Of a DNA stretch of 64,000 nucleotides, positions 52,220 through 60,591 are shown piece by piece. Location: positions 558,001-622,000 of the forward strand of contig JAVKEJ010000058.1 in assembly GCA_040221475.1 (NCBI GenBank), given 5' to 3'. How positions within the stretch are numbered: the first letter of the stretch is position 1; every line of letters begins with the position of its first letter. The DNA comes from WLXB01 sp040221475. Lineage in GTDB: Bacteria > Pseudomonadota > Alphaproteobacteria > Rhodospirillales > Rhodospirillaceae. Under the pieces are notes generated by a model that was not told the origin of the DNA, made no database searches, and worked only from the letters and a program-made list of their open reading frames with translations. The position numbers and the translations under genes were made by a program.

Positions 52220-53842
52220 ATGTATGGATTGATGATGACCACACCACTTGTGATCACATCTTTGATCCAATTTGCGGCCAGATATCACCACGACACTTCG
52301 GTCGTGACTCGTGGTCTAGAAGGCGAAATTCGTCGCACGTCTTACAACATGATCTACAAGCGGTCGCAGAGACTCGCCAATGCGCTGAAGGATTTTGGCA
52401 TTAAACCAGGCGACCGGGTTGCGACACTGGCGTGGAACACCGATCGTCATCTTGAACTCTACTATGCCATTTCTGGTATGGGCGCGGTCTGTCACACGAT
52501 TAATCTTCGTCTGGCTGACGAGGAACTGCTCTACATTCTTAACCACGCTGAAGATCGGCTGTTGTTTTTCGATACTGACATGGCAGAAACCGTTGCGCGT
52601 CTTCAGCCGCGTCTCCCGACACTGGAACAGGCCATCACCTTAACAGATGCAGACCACATGCCCGCAGAAGCCATGCCAGGTATGCAGGACTATGAAAGTT
52701 TCATTGCTGGGGCGTCAGATCATTTTGATTGGCCTGAGCTTGAGGAGAATACAGCCGCGTCATTGTGTTACACCTCAGGCACCACCGGCGACCCAAAAGG
52801 CGTGCTCTACAGTCATCGCGCAACAGTGTTGCATGCTATGGCGAGTTGTTTTGCCAGCACACTCGATTTGCGCACCGAAGATGTCATTTTGCCTGTGGTT
52901 CCCATGTTTCATGTCAATGCTTGGGGTATTCCGTATTCAGTGCCCATTGCCGGCTCAAAATTAGTGATGCCAGGCCGCAAGCTCGATGGGGCGAGTTTGT
53001 TTGACCTCATGGATGCTGAAGGCGTGACCATTGCGTTAGGTGTGCCGACAGTTTGGCTGGGGCTGCTTGATCATATGGATCACGTTGGACGCAAACCCTC
53101 AGCATTGGATCGCGTGATTATTGGCGGTGCTGCTGCTTCCGAAGCGATGGTTAACCGGTTTGAATGTGATCACGGCGTTAAGGTGCATACGGCGTGGGGC
53201 ATGACGGAAATGAGTCCTGTTGGCGTGGTCAATTCTTTGAAGCCAAAGCATCAATCCCTGAGCCGTGAACAGCAGATGCCGATTAAACTGAAACAGGGCC
53301 GCGCGATCTACGGAGTTGAACTGCGTGTCGTTGACGATGACGGCAACGACCTGCCGCGCGATGGCAAGAGTTCCGGCAGGTTGCTGGTCAAGGGGCCCTG
53401 GATCATGCGGGAGTACTATAAGGCCGACAGCTCAGCTTTAACGCCCGACGGCTGGTTCGATACGGGCGACGTCGCAACACTCGACTCTGACGGATATATG
53501 CAGATCACGGATCGCGCGAAGGATATTATTAAGTCAGGAGGAGAGTGGATCAGTTCAGTCGGATTGGAAAATGCTGCCGTAGGTCACCCTGCGATCAACG
53601 CGGCTGCAGTGATCGCCGTGCCGCATCCGAAGTGGCAGGAAAGACCTTTACTGGTTTGCGTGGCACGTGGTGAGGACCGCCCATCGCTGTCTGAGATTCG
53701 TGAGTATCTGGCCGATAAAGTGCCCAAACTCTGGCTGCCCGATGCCGTGGAGTGGGTGGACTCTTTGCCTTTGGGTGCAACGGGTAAGGTTTTAAAGTCG
53801 ACTCTCCGGTCTCGATTCGCTGACTATCGGCTTCCTGCTTAA
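52220..53842 (+). CDS. AlkK/DmdB-type acyl-CoA synthetase
   Basis: 540-residue ANL-family ligase that activates a carboxylic acid via its adenylate. P-loop YTSGTTGDPKGVLYSHR, WGMTEMSPVG, GWFDTGDVATLDSDGYM, the hinge DRAKDIIKSGGEWIS and C-terminal Lys in GATGKVLKS are intact. N-terminal MMTTPLVITSLIQFAARYH resembles AlkK (medium-chain fatty acids) and DmdB (3-methylthiopropionate); these cannot be separated by eye. A strong AAGGGAG site precedes the ATG. Confidence 0.9.
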   Translation: MYGLMMTTPLVITSLIQFAARYHHDTSVVTRGLEGEIRRTSYNMIYKRSQRLANALKDFGIKPGDRVATLAWNTDRHLELYYAISGMGAVCHTINLRLADEELLYILNHAEDRLLFFDTDMAETVARLQPRLPTLEQAITLTDADHMPAEAMPGMQDYESFIAGASDHFDWPELEENTAASLCYTSGTTGDPKGVLYSHRATVLHAMASCFASTLDLRTEDVILPVVPMFHVNAWGIPYSVPIAGSKLVMPGRKLDGASLFDLMDAEGVTIALGVPTVWLGLLDHMDHVGRKPSALDRVIIGGAAASEAMVNRFECDHGVKVHTAWGMTEMSPVGVVNSLKPKHQSLSREQQMPIKLKQGRAIYGVELRVVDDDGNDLPRDGKSSGRLLVKGPWIMREYYKADSSALTPDGWFDTGDVATLDSDGYMQITDRAKDIIKSGGEWISSVGLENAAVGHPAINAAAVIAVPHPKWQERPLLVCVARGEDRPSLSEIREYLADKVPKLWLPDAVEWVDSLPLGATGKVLKSTLRSRFADYRLPA

Positions 53843-53960
53843 GCGGTCCTGCCGCCTTTTAAACCACCTAGTTCTGCGCAGAACCTGTTGTGATTGCTTC
53901 AAGAATCGTATTTTAAGAGAATTGTTACTAGAGTAAGGCATACCCACAGAAGGTGGTGTA

Positions 53961-55739
53961 TTGATCGGACGTTACAAAGACAACGGTCAGCGAGCAGAGG
54001 ACGTCGGGGGCAATCAGAAGACAATGTTCGGTCGCGCGACATTTGAAATTCAGCTTTACAAGGATGGCCGCTGGGCCATCAATGAAGTGTGTAAAAGCGA
54101 GACGGTCGCACGCAAAAAAGCGTCAGACCTGCTGGCGCAAAAAACGGTCGCGGGTGTCCGGATTATAAAGGAATCTCACTTCGGGAAGGACAACCATCGC
54201 GAGAGCGAAATTTTCAAAGAAATAAAACAAATCAAAGAAGAAGAAGACTTATCGATCACGCCCGTTGATCAAGCTCCTTTGTGTGAGAAGGTCACGGATT
54301 TTTATAAAACGGCCAGCCGCAGCACCATGGCCCGGCTGTTTGCAAAATACCTTGAGAAATTTGAGATGACTCCACTTGAGATGTTGCACAACCATGCGAA
54401 TCTCAAGCGCATGATAAATTACCAAACCATGGTGCCATCCGCGGTCGATAAAATTGCAACCTTACATGCGCGTGCGACAGGCACAGGTGCAAAAGAACGC
54501 CGTGACGTGATCTTTGATGCTGTCGATGCGATAGCAGCCAAGGCCCGGGAAGTTGAGTCCAAGAAACTGCCCAAACTAGAAGACTCCTGTCTGGATGATA
54601 TGCTGCACCGCCTCGACGTGAAATTCTCTGACGAGGAAGAGCGCGCCTATATGGCCAATGTTGCGCTCACCCGTGAGTCCATCAATTGGCGCGGTTGGCT
54701 TGGTAAGATGGCTAAGCTCTTGCCGATGGCGCAATCCCAGAAGGATCAGCGCGCGCGCGACATGGTTGATGAAATGTTGTCGGACATTTTTAATTCCAAG
54801 ACGGTCATCAAAGATGTCATTGGTATATCCAAGCATTTAGGCGACGCCATTATTCGTATGGTGGACTTGTTGGAGGGCGACTGTAAGCCGACAAAATTTG
54901 CAGCCGAGGATTTGTTAGCCCTTCTCAACCCGCTTTTTGCTGCGGGCATGTTGCCGCGCTCTCAGCAGGTTATTTTTGATCGCATGGAGCGCGATTTGGC
55001 CGGGCCTATCCGCCTCACCAATAGCGAGGATAAAGCGGCAGATAAAGCGTTCTTTGACCAGTTGGTTGATCGTATCATTACACATGATCATGTCATCGGT
55101 GGTCGCGCCATGGCGGCAGGGCTCACAGAGCGCTGGGCACGACTCGACAACATCGGTGGTGCTTCAGGGCGCAATAAAGCCATGCAGGGACTGTGCGGCA
55201 AGCTCTCCAACGGCAAGCGCGTTTTTGTATATTTGCTGGCCCTTTATGATCCGCAGTCAGAACCCAGTATGCGCCTGGCCATTGAAGAACAACTCAAGCG
55301 CAAGGGGTTGGAGCTGAACACCATTCAAAAAATTGCTCCGGAAGCCCGCACTGAACGTGCTCGCCTGACACAAGTGGCTGCTATTCAGCAGTTGGTTCTG
55401 CAATCAAAGTTAGAAGACGGCCTCAAGGCATCAATGGCCAAAAGATTCGATGACATTGTCGTCGATTACATTGTTGGTCAAAAAGTCATTGAGCGGATCG
55501 ACAACAAAGAGTTGTCCTTTAGAGAGCGGGCCGGACGATTGGTCACCTTCTGTTCGTCAGGTATGTTGACGGAAGGACGAGCAACCGAAATTGCACGCGA
55601 ATCCATTACCAATTACCTCAAGCGCAAAGATTTTCTGTCTGAGTTCACGGCAGATATTCCTGACCCACAGGAAAAGGAAGTTGCAATTCGGGACTTCTAT
55701 AAACTGCTCGCGCAAACCGGTTTTAAAGTTTCAGCTTAA
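53961..55739 (+). CDS. Large conserved-looking protein of unknown function
   Basis: 592 residues, cytoplasmic, mostly helical, no membrane segments, no recognised catalytic motif. It begins with a short beta-alpha domain (FEIQLYKDGRWAINEV, then SETVARKKASDLLAQKTVAGVRIIKE, about 28-70), after which helices dominate. Basic and acidic residues alternate, and cysteines are few. The start is a TTG with AGGTGG 6 bases upstream. Its last 4 bases overlap the end of the convergent doxX gene. Confidence 0.75.
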   Translation: MIGRYKDNGQRAEDVGGNQKTMFGRATFEIQLYKDGRWAINEVCKSETVARKKASDLLAQKTVAGVRIIKESHFGKDNHRESEIFKEIKQIKEEEDLSITPVDQAPLCEKVTDFYKTASRSTMARLFAKYLEKFEMTPLEMLHNHANLKRMINYQTMVPSAVDKIATLHARATGTGAKERRDVIFDAVDAIAAKAREVESKKLPKLEDSCLDDMLHRLDVKFSDEEERAYMANVALTRESINWRGWLGKMAKLLPMAQSQKDQRARDMVDEMLSDIFNSKTVIKDVIGISKHLGDAIIRMVDLLEGDCKPTKFAAEDLLALLNPLFAAGMLPRSQQVIFDRMERDLAGPIRLTNSEDKAADKAFFDQLVDRIITHDHVIGGRAMAAGLTERWARLDNIGGASGRNKAMQGLCGKLSNGKRVFVYLLALYDPQSEPSMRLAIEEQLKRKGLELNTIQKIAPEARTERARLTQVAAIQQLVLQSKLEDGLKASMAKRFDDIVVDYIVGQKVIERIDNKELSFRERAGRLVTFCSSGMLTEGRATEIARESITNYLKRKDFLSEFTADIPDPQEKEVAIRDFYKLLAQTGFKVSA

Positions 55740-56212
55740 GCGCCGTCGCGCATAAACTTCTGCCGCAGCCAATGGTCTACCGAGATTACGCCAGGGCCAC
55801 GGGCTATGATGACCAGCAGAAAAGTCATCCAGGCGAAATGATTGAAATCGTTATAGGCTGGATTGTTTGCGCCAAGCACAAATTGAATGATCAAGGCCAT
55901 CCCAAGCAATGGAATGGACGCCAAACGCGCTGCCAACCCGATAAACAGCAAAACAGGCATCACAAGTTCAAAAGCTGTGCCCATGTAGGCTGCAACTTCA
56001 AATGGCAGAATGGGCACAGCGTACTCATACTCGAATAAAAAGAGTGTGCTTTCCCAATCATCAAGTTTTTGTAATCCGGATCTAAAAAACACGAGACCCA
56101 CCCAAAACCGGACGGCGAGGTCTGTTAACGGTGCGCCCAAAATTTCAAGTTTTTGGAGGACGGCTTGATAGAAATTAGCCCCTCTATCAATCACGTTTAA
56201 TGATTCAGTCAT
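55736..56212 (-). CDS. DoxX-family membrane protein of the bufferin-type operon
   Basis: 158 residues with about four membrane segments and the DoxX motif RFWVGLVFFRSGLQKL near residue 35, then PFEVAAYMGTAFELVMPVLLFIGLAARLASIPLLGMA. Last gene of the minus-strand operon after the DUF2282, DUF692 and DUF2063 genes, 30 bases after the DUF2063 stop. DoxX proteins are frequent members of DUF2282/DUF692 clusters. Possible redox or transport role in peptide maturation (inference). Confidence 0.88.
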   Translation of the reverse strand: MTESLNVIDRGANFYQAVLQKLEILGAPLTDLAVRFWVGLVFFRSGLQKLDDWESTLFLFEYEYAVPILPFEVAAYMGTAFELVMPVLLFIGLAARLASIPLLGMALIIQFVLGANNPAYNDFNHFAWMTFLLVIIARGPGVISVDHWLRQKFMRDGA

Positions 56213-56242
56213 AGAAATGATCCTTGAGTTTTTGGCGTGATT

Positions 56243-57016
56243 TCACGATGTGGGTTGCAGGTGGATAGTATTGAAAACCCCGTCCGCTAAAGCCTGACGC
56301 AACATGTTCTGGACGTCGAAAGTAGGGTCTTCGTTGAGCGCTGTATCGACAGCAGCGCCAAGCGCCTGACCGTCATGCAAGGCGACCAGCCAGGCATATT
56401 CGCCTACGGTCAGATCGCGATGGAACACTGCGCCGCCGCGCCTTAATACCAAAGCGCGTTGAGGCGTTGAAAAGTCAATTTTTGGAACGCTGTCCTGAGT
56501 TGGCTGATTCACCTCCCAAATCTCAATAATTGGAAAAGGCGAATACACAAGCCTCAGAGACGGATGAGCTGAAAACGTAATGTTGCCGAGATCGCCTGGT
56601 GCAACATCAGATAAACGCGCCGGATTAAGGACCTCTTGGTCCGCTGCGAAATACGATTCAATGCGCGCCCATTCCAGGGTCGCGACGTCTGCAAGGTAAG
56701 CCAGCTCTTTTGCGGGTTCGAACGTCGTTATGAACTCGGGCAAGTCGCCACCATAGCGCAACAAGGTTGGCTGCCGGGGTGGATAGGTTTCGATAAATGT
56801 TTGTGCCAGTGCACGGAAAAAGCGGTCGCCGACAATTCTTTGCACCACAGGGAACGCCGCGCTCAACACATCGGTCAAGCTGTTGATGGTGTTGGTGCGA
56901 TAGACAGCCAAGCGCCGTTCTTTACTGCCCCGTGCGGCGGTCACATGGTCAAGCAAAGGGGATAGCGTGTTCGAGAGTGACACGCCGGCAAAATCTTTTT
57001 GCAGATTATGCAACAT
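56243..57016 (-). CDS. bufC: DUF2063 partner protein (HvfC/BufC-type)
   Basis: 257 residues from the ATG at 57016. The N-terminal DUF2063 domain has LQKDFAGVSLSN, RLAVYRTNTINSLTDVLSAAFPVVQRIVGDRFF and FIETYPPRQPTLLRYGGDLPEFI. Proteins of this family bind the DUF692 enzyme and help present the precursor peptide. The start overlaps the end of the DUF692 gene by 11 bases, so the pair is translationally coupled. Confidence 0.88.
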   Translation of the reverse strand: MLHNLQKDFAGVSLSNTLSPLLDHVTAARGSKERRLAVYRTNTINSLTDVLSAAFPVVQRIVGDRFFRALAQTFIETYPPRQPTLLRYGGDLPEFITTFEPAKELAYLADVATLEWARIESYFAADQEVLNPARLSDVAPGDLGNITFSAHPSLRLVYSPFPIIEIWEVNQPTQDSVPKIDFSTPQRALVLRRGGAVFHRDLTVGEYAWLVALHDGQALGAAVDTALNEDPTFDVQNMLRQALADGVFNTIHLQPTS

Positions 57017-57947
57017 GAGAAGCGTTTGTAGGTGCGCGCGCGGCATCCACGTTCAGAAGTACCGAATCTAGATGCTTTTGCGCGGTGCGCGCTTCGTTTA
57101 ACAAAACCTCAAGGCTAGGGATGTCTGTATCCCATTCAATCAGTGTGGCCCGTGGACCGAATTTCTCTAAGGCTTGCTGATAAAGACTCCACACGGCATC
57201 GGTGACCATATCTCCATGGGTGTCGATCAGGAGGCGCTCGTCACCCTCGCCATCAATTAAGTGCCCTGCCAGATGAATTTCTCCAATGGCTGTGCCAGGG
57301 ATGCCCTCTAAATATGTTGCGGTATCGAAGTCATTGTTGTGCGCGCTGACATAGATGTTGTTGACGTCCAGCAGCAGTCCGCAGCCCGCGCGCCGACACA
57401 ACTCAGAAAGAAAATCCCATTCCGTGAGGTGCGAGTCTGCAAACTTTAGGTAAGATGATGGGTTCTCAACAAGAACTTGTCGGCCCAGCGCGGTCTGAGC
57501 TTTATCGACGTTGTTTACAACGACGCTCAGAGCTTCTTCGGTGTAAGGCAAAGGCAGAAGGTCATTAAGATACAGACCCTCAACAACGCTAAAAGAGAGG
57601 TGCTCCGAGACCAGGGCAGGGTCGACGCGCTGGACCAGTGCGCACAAGCTCTCAAGATGCCTGTTATCAATGCCCTCTGCTGTTCCCAAAGACAGCCCGA
57701 CCCCATGACAGCTCACGGGATAATGCGCCCGCACTTGATCGAGTTGCGCCATCCGAGGGCCGCCGTCGGCAAAAAAGTTCTCGCTGTGAATTTCAACCCA
57801 TGCTGCATCGGCGGTGCCAGAGGCAAAGTCACCCATGTGCGGATGACGGAGTCCGACTCCCGCTTGTGCAGAAATCGGACTCTGTCGTGCAGAGCGTATC
57901 GAAGGTTTGGGTTGGGGAGGGGGAGAGATCACCTTCGACGCTCGCAT
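57006..57947 (-). CDS. bufB: DUF692 multinuclear iron oxidase (HvfB/BufB-type)
   Basis: 313-residue TIM-barrel-like protein of the DUF692 family, relatives of which (MbnB) oxidise precursor cysteines to heterocycles using iron. Metal-ligand candidates: AWVEIHSENFF, SCHGVGLSL, LVSEHLSF, LLLDVNNIYVSAHN, IGEIHLAGH and LIEWDTDIP. The family pattern of His, Asp and Glu is intact. 20 bases separate it from the precursor gene. Named by analogy with published bufferin and Hvf systems. Confidence 0.9.
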   Translation of the reverse strand: MRASKVISPPPQPKPSIRSARQSPISAQAGVGLRHPHMGDFASGTADAAWVEIHSENFFADGGPRMAQLDQVRAHYPVSCHGVGLSLGTAEGIDNRHLESLCALVQRVDPALVSEHLSFSVVEGLYLNDLLPLPYTEEALSVVVNNVDKAQTALGRQVLVENPSSYLKFADSHLTEWDFLSELCRRAGCGLLLDVNNIYVSAHNNDFDTATYLEGIPGTAIGEIHLAGHLIDGEGDERLLIDTHGDMVTDAVWSLYQQALEKFGPRATLIEWDTDIPSLEVLLNEARTAQKHLDSVLLNVDAARAPTNASHVA

Positions 57948-57967
57948 GTCTTCAAACTGGCTCGTGG

Positions 57968-58270
57968 TTAGCCAGCCTTCATTTCTGCTTCTTCGCTTTT
58001 GCCTTCAAATGGCTCCAGCTTGCCGCCCATTTCCATGCAGCTGCCTTCGGCAACGAGTTTCCATTCGCCACCGTCAAAGCTGACAGTGGCCTGACCAGCG
58101 CAAGAGTGTGTGCCGGCTGCATTTGCGCAGCCGTTTTCACCGGCTTTGGCAACGCCGTAGCATTTTTCTTTACCCGCAGCTGACGCCGTGGAAGGAACGG
58201 TCATTGCGGCCATTGAAACGGCGCCGGCGACGGCGGCGGCGAGAGAGAACGTGGTGAGTTTGTTAGACAT
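57968..58270 (-). CDS. bufA1: DUF2282 precursor peptide (bufferin/Hvf-type)
   Basis: 100 residues. Signal peptide about 1-31 (cleavage near STASA|AGKEKC). The mature part has four cysteines, Cys37 (EKCYGV), Cys48 (NGCAN), Cys57 (HSCAGQA) and Cys78 (GSCMEMGG), the DUF2282 pattern. In described members central cysteines are converted to thiooxazoles that bind copper. After GGKLEPF a charged tail (EGKSEEAEMKAG) extends the C-terminus. A GGAG site precedes the ATG. First gene of the operon. Confidence 0.88.
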   Translation of the reverse strand: MSNKLTTFSLAAAVAGAVSMAAMTVPSTASAAGKEKCYGVAKAGENGCANAAGTHSCAGQATVSFDGGEWKLVAEGSCMEMGGKLEPFEGKSEEAEMKAG

Positions 58271-58289
58271 TAAGTATTACTCCGTGTGT

Positions 58290-58307
58290 GGCCACCGCAG
58301 GGTGGCC
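58290..58307 (-). promoter_or_regulatory. Hairpin in the 5' leader of the DUF2282 gene
   Basis: GGCCACC-gcag-GGTGGCC, 7-bp perfect stem with a 4-base loop, 20 bases upstream of the precursor ATG and next to its GGAG ribosome site. It may stabilise the leader or modulate expression of the peptide gene. Confidence 0.5.
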
Positions 58308-58392
58308 TGAAATTAGGAATCGTAAGTTAATTCAGTCTTGAACGACCAATCAACACAATCATCATAGGGTTGCTAATGGGATACGCCAGTCA

Positions 58393-58414
58393 CACGCGCG
58401 TGAAGGGCCTTCAC
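58393..58414. promoter_or_regulatory. Adjacent palindromes upstream of the DUF2282 operon
   Basis: CACGCGCGTG (58393-58402) and GTGAAGG-g-CCTTCAC (58400-58414) overlap by 3 bases, 120-145 bases upstream of the precursor start. Both are perfectly symmetric, fitting operator sites for the copper-linked operon. No regulator is identified. Confidence 0.4.
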
Positions 58415-58456
58415 AGAAAGGTGAGGATTACGGTGCGCCGCCGCAGCATTTATGAA

Positions 58457-58900
58457 TTAAGTGATTTCTATGGTTAGTCCAAAGTCTTTGCCCATCGCGT
58501 CTAAGTAGAAGGCCATCAATCCCGCAATTTCATCCATGGCAACAATCGGCGACTCGTAAGCCCACACAGCATTCTCTGCCACTTTGTCTTCGGACACTAA
58601 AGACCAGTAGCAGGCATCTCCTTTGTAAGGGCAGTGGGTGGCATGATCTGTGCGGACCAGCAGGTTGGTTCGAACATCCTCTTTAGGAATGTAATACACA
58701 GGGTCATGTTTGCGCTCATGCAGTGCGATCGCATGATCGCTTTCTGCGATGACATCTCCGTTCCAAAGAATGCGAATGACCCCATCATGAGGGTGCAGGC
58801 TAATGGTATGCTCTGGGTTCAGTTTATAGGCTGCGAAGCGCGCGCGTTGCGCAGCAGCATTACTCTGCCATCGTTTTTCCAACCTGGCGTCATTCGCCAT
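58457..58900 (-). CDS. DUF427 protein
   Basis: 147 residues from the ATG at 58900, preferred over ATG 58951 because GAGG precedes it. The DUF427 beta-tent core shows VIRILWNGDVIAESDHAIAL, HDPVYYIPKEDV, THCPYKGDACYWSL and WAYESPIVAMDEIAGLMAFYLD. The function of this family is not established. It lies directly upstream of the bufferin-type operon on the same strand, 186 bases away, and diverges from the 59047 gene. Confidence 0.85.
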   Translation of the reverse strand: MANDARLEKRWQSNAAAQRARFAAYKLNPEHTISLHPHDGVIRILWNGDVIAESDHAIALHERKHDPVYYIPKEDVRTNLLVRTDHATHCPYKGDACYWSLVSEDKVAENAVWAYESPIVAMDEIAGLMAFYLDAMGKDFGLTIEIT

Positions 58901-59046
58901 GTCATTCCTCACACGTGCTGCAGTATCTAACCGTACCTCAATTAAGGTCATAATGTCTTGGTCCGTTATCGTGTTGCAGTGGAAAAATGAAGATTGGCGC
59001 GTTAGAAGTTAAGTGACGTCAGAGCACAACACGAAGTGAATTCATT

Positions 59047-59619
59047 ATGCCGAAACGACTCAGGTTGGTTGTCTACAGTGTCTTGCTGACGCTCGCCTTG
59101 TATATGTATTACGTGTCAGGCCAACGCCCCGAGCAGCCGGCAACAGGTGGCTCGACAGCCGTTATAACCGCTTCTGTTAATGATCCGTTTCCGCGCTACG
59201 GCAGTTTAGATGTGCGCCGAGATGCTTTGACACAGCGCTTTGAGAACGCGCCGTTTAACCTAACGTTCGATTTTGTTCCATTAGAGGATGGCCGGTCGCG
59301 TGTGATCGGTCGTACAGAGGATGGTAAAACGACTCTTGAGTTGATCGGGCGTCCTGAAGCCGTCACGTCAGCCAACTTGATGACGGCACTCCCCGAGAAC
59401 AATCCTCTTGTCCGGTTGCGCAATCTGAATGCAATTTCTGCCCTTGTTGAAACCACACTGACCGATTGGCCGGCTGCGTCCACCTGGGTCAGTGAGAATA
59501 TTGATCTCGCGTTTTCGGGGTCCGGAGTAAGTCAGCGATTAGGCGAAAAAGTTGTGATGATGAAACGGACACCCAGAACAGCGACCCTGGTTGTGACGAT
59601 CACAGGACCGAAGCTGTAG
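59047..59619 (+). CDS. Membrane-anchored protein of unknown function
   Basis: 190 residues. One N-terminal membrane segment (LVVYSVLLTLALYMYYV, about 7-23), then a soluble, probably periplasmic domain with GSLDVRRDALTQRFENAPFNLTFDFVPLEDGRSRVIGRTEDGKTT. No family recognised. It stands alone between the divergent DUF427 gene and the convergent hydrolase gene. Confidence 0.7.
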   Translation: MPKRLRLVVYSVLLTLALYMYYVSGQRPEQPATGGSTAVITASVNDPFPRYGSLDVRRDALTQRFENAPFNLTFDFVPLEDGRSRVIGRTEDGKTTLELIGRPEAVTSANLMTALPENNPLVRLRNLNAISALVETTLTDWPAASTWVSENIDLAFSGSGVSQRLGEKVVMMKRTPRTATLVVTITGPKL

Positions 59620-59645
59620 GCGTTACGTTTTACCCAGCAGAAACT

Positions 59646-60497
59646 TTAGGCTTTATCCAAAAACGTAATGATATGTTCGGCCTTGGCACGAACACCGTCT
59701 TTGCTGCGCTCAGCGGGCAAAATCATTTGCTCAGAATTAGGCACTAAGGCTGCGGCCTCTTCCACCCCGGCTTTCAAAGGGTCGTCTTCAGATGCGGCAC
59801 ATAACGTTGGGTGAGGGATCAGCGGAAGACGTTCCCGGTCAGGGTGCCGAAAGGCAGCGCGATAGCCTTTGTGATAGGTGGTCAGTCCTTTGAGCACTTC
59901 TAAAACAACGCGCTGCATGGCCTCGGGGGACGGCATGGACTCTTCATTTCGACGGAACGCGGGCGTCCGCCGGAAATATGGAAAATGCAGAACCTGATCG
60001 CGCACGAAGTTCCACGCCCAAACCAGGTGTTGTCCAAATTCATCAGGATGCATTTCTGGAGCGTAATGGGCCAGAAAATCTTCTTTATCAGTTGGCGAGA
60101 ACATCCCGATCCCGTCGAACACCATTTTACGCACTCGGTCTGGGTAATGAATCGCCAACTCACAGGCAATATGCGCGCCAGTGTGGCTGCCATACACATC
60201 ACAGGTTTCGAGTTGCAAAGCGTCCATAATACGCACCACGCTCTCAGCATAATCTTCGGCGTTCGGAATATCTTGTGTGGGAGCAGGGGAATCACCGAAG
60301 CCCAGTGTGTCGGGCGCAATCACACGCCGCGTTTCACCGAGGACTTCCATCATCGGGACCAAAGTCATAGATGACGCGGGCGAGGCATGAATCATGTAGA
60401 GCGGCACGGCTGTTGCCGCGGTATCGTTACCGCAGGTCCGGTAATGCACTTGACCTTCTGCAACTCTGACAAAGGCACGATCGACGATAACAGACAT
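59646..60497 (-). CDS. Alpha/beta-fold hydrolase with altered nucleophile elbow
   Basis: 283 residues, no signal peptide. The fold is clear: MIHASPASSMTLVPMMEVL, APDTLGFGDSPAP, and a C-terminal region ending RAKAEHIITFLDK with a possible catalytic His. At the nucleophile elbow, where Gly-x-Ser-x-Gly is expected, the sequence is GSHTG (103-107), placing His105 at the nucleophile position. It may be a non-hydrolytic or altered-mechanism member. Weakly placed upstream of the DUF1045 gene in the same direction. Confidence 0.8.
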   Translation of the reverse strand: MSVIVDRAFVRVAEGQVHYRTCGNDTAATAVPLYMIHASPASSMTLVPMMEVLGETRRVIAPDTLGFGDSPAPTQDIPNAEDYAESVVRIMDALQLETCDVYGSHTGAHIACELAIHYPDRVRKMVFDGIGMFSPTDKEDFLAHYAPEMHPDEFGQHLVWAWNFVRDQVLHFPYFRRTPAFRRNEESMPSPEAMQRVVLEVLKGLTTYHKGYRAAFRHPDRERLPLIPHPTLCAASEDDPLKAGVEEAAALVPNSEQMILPAERSKDGVRAKAEHIITFLDKA

Positions 60498-60591
60498 GGT
60501 GTTCTCCCAGCACGCACACGCAGACCGAATGTGACCTTATGTGACGGGTCGTTGAATCGACAGCGTGCTTAATCGTGCGTCCCGTGAATTA

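Noticed and set aside
57477..58183. Plus-strand ORFs over the DUF692 and DUF2282 genes
   Set aside because: They oppose a coherent operon with recognised proteins.
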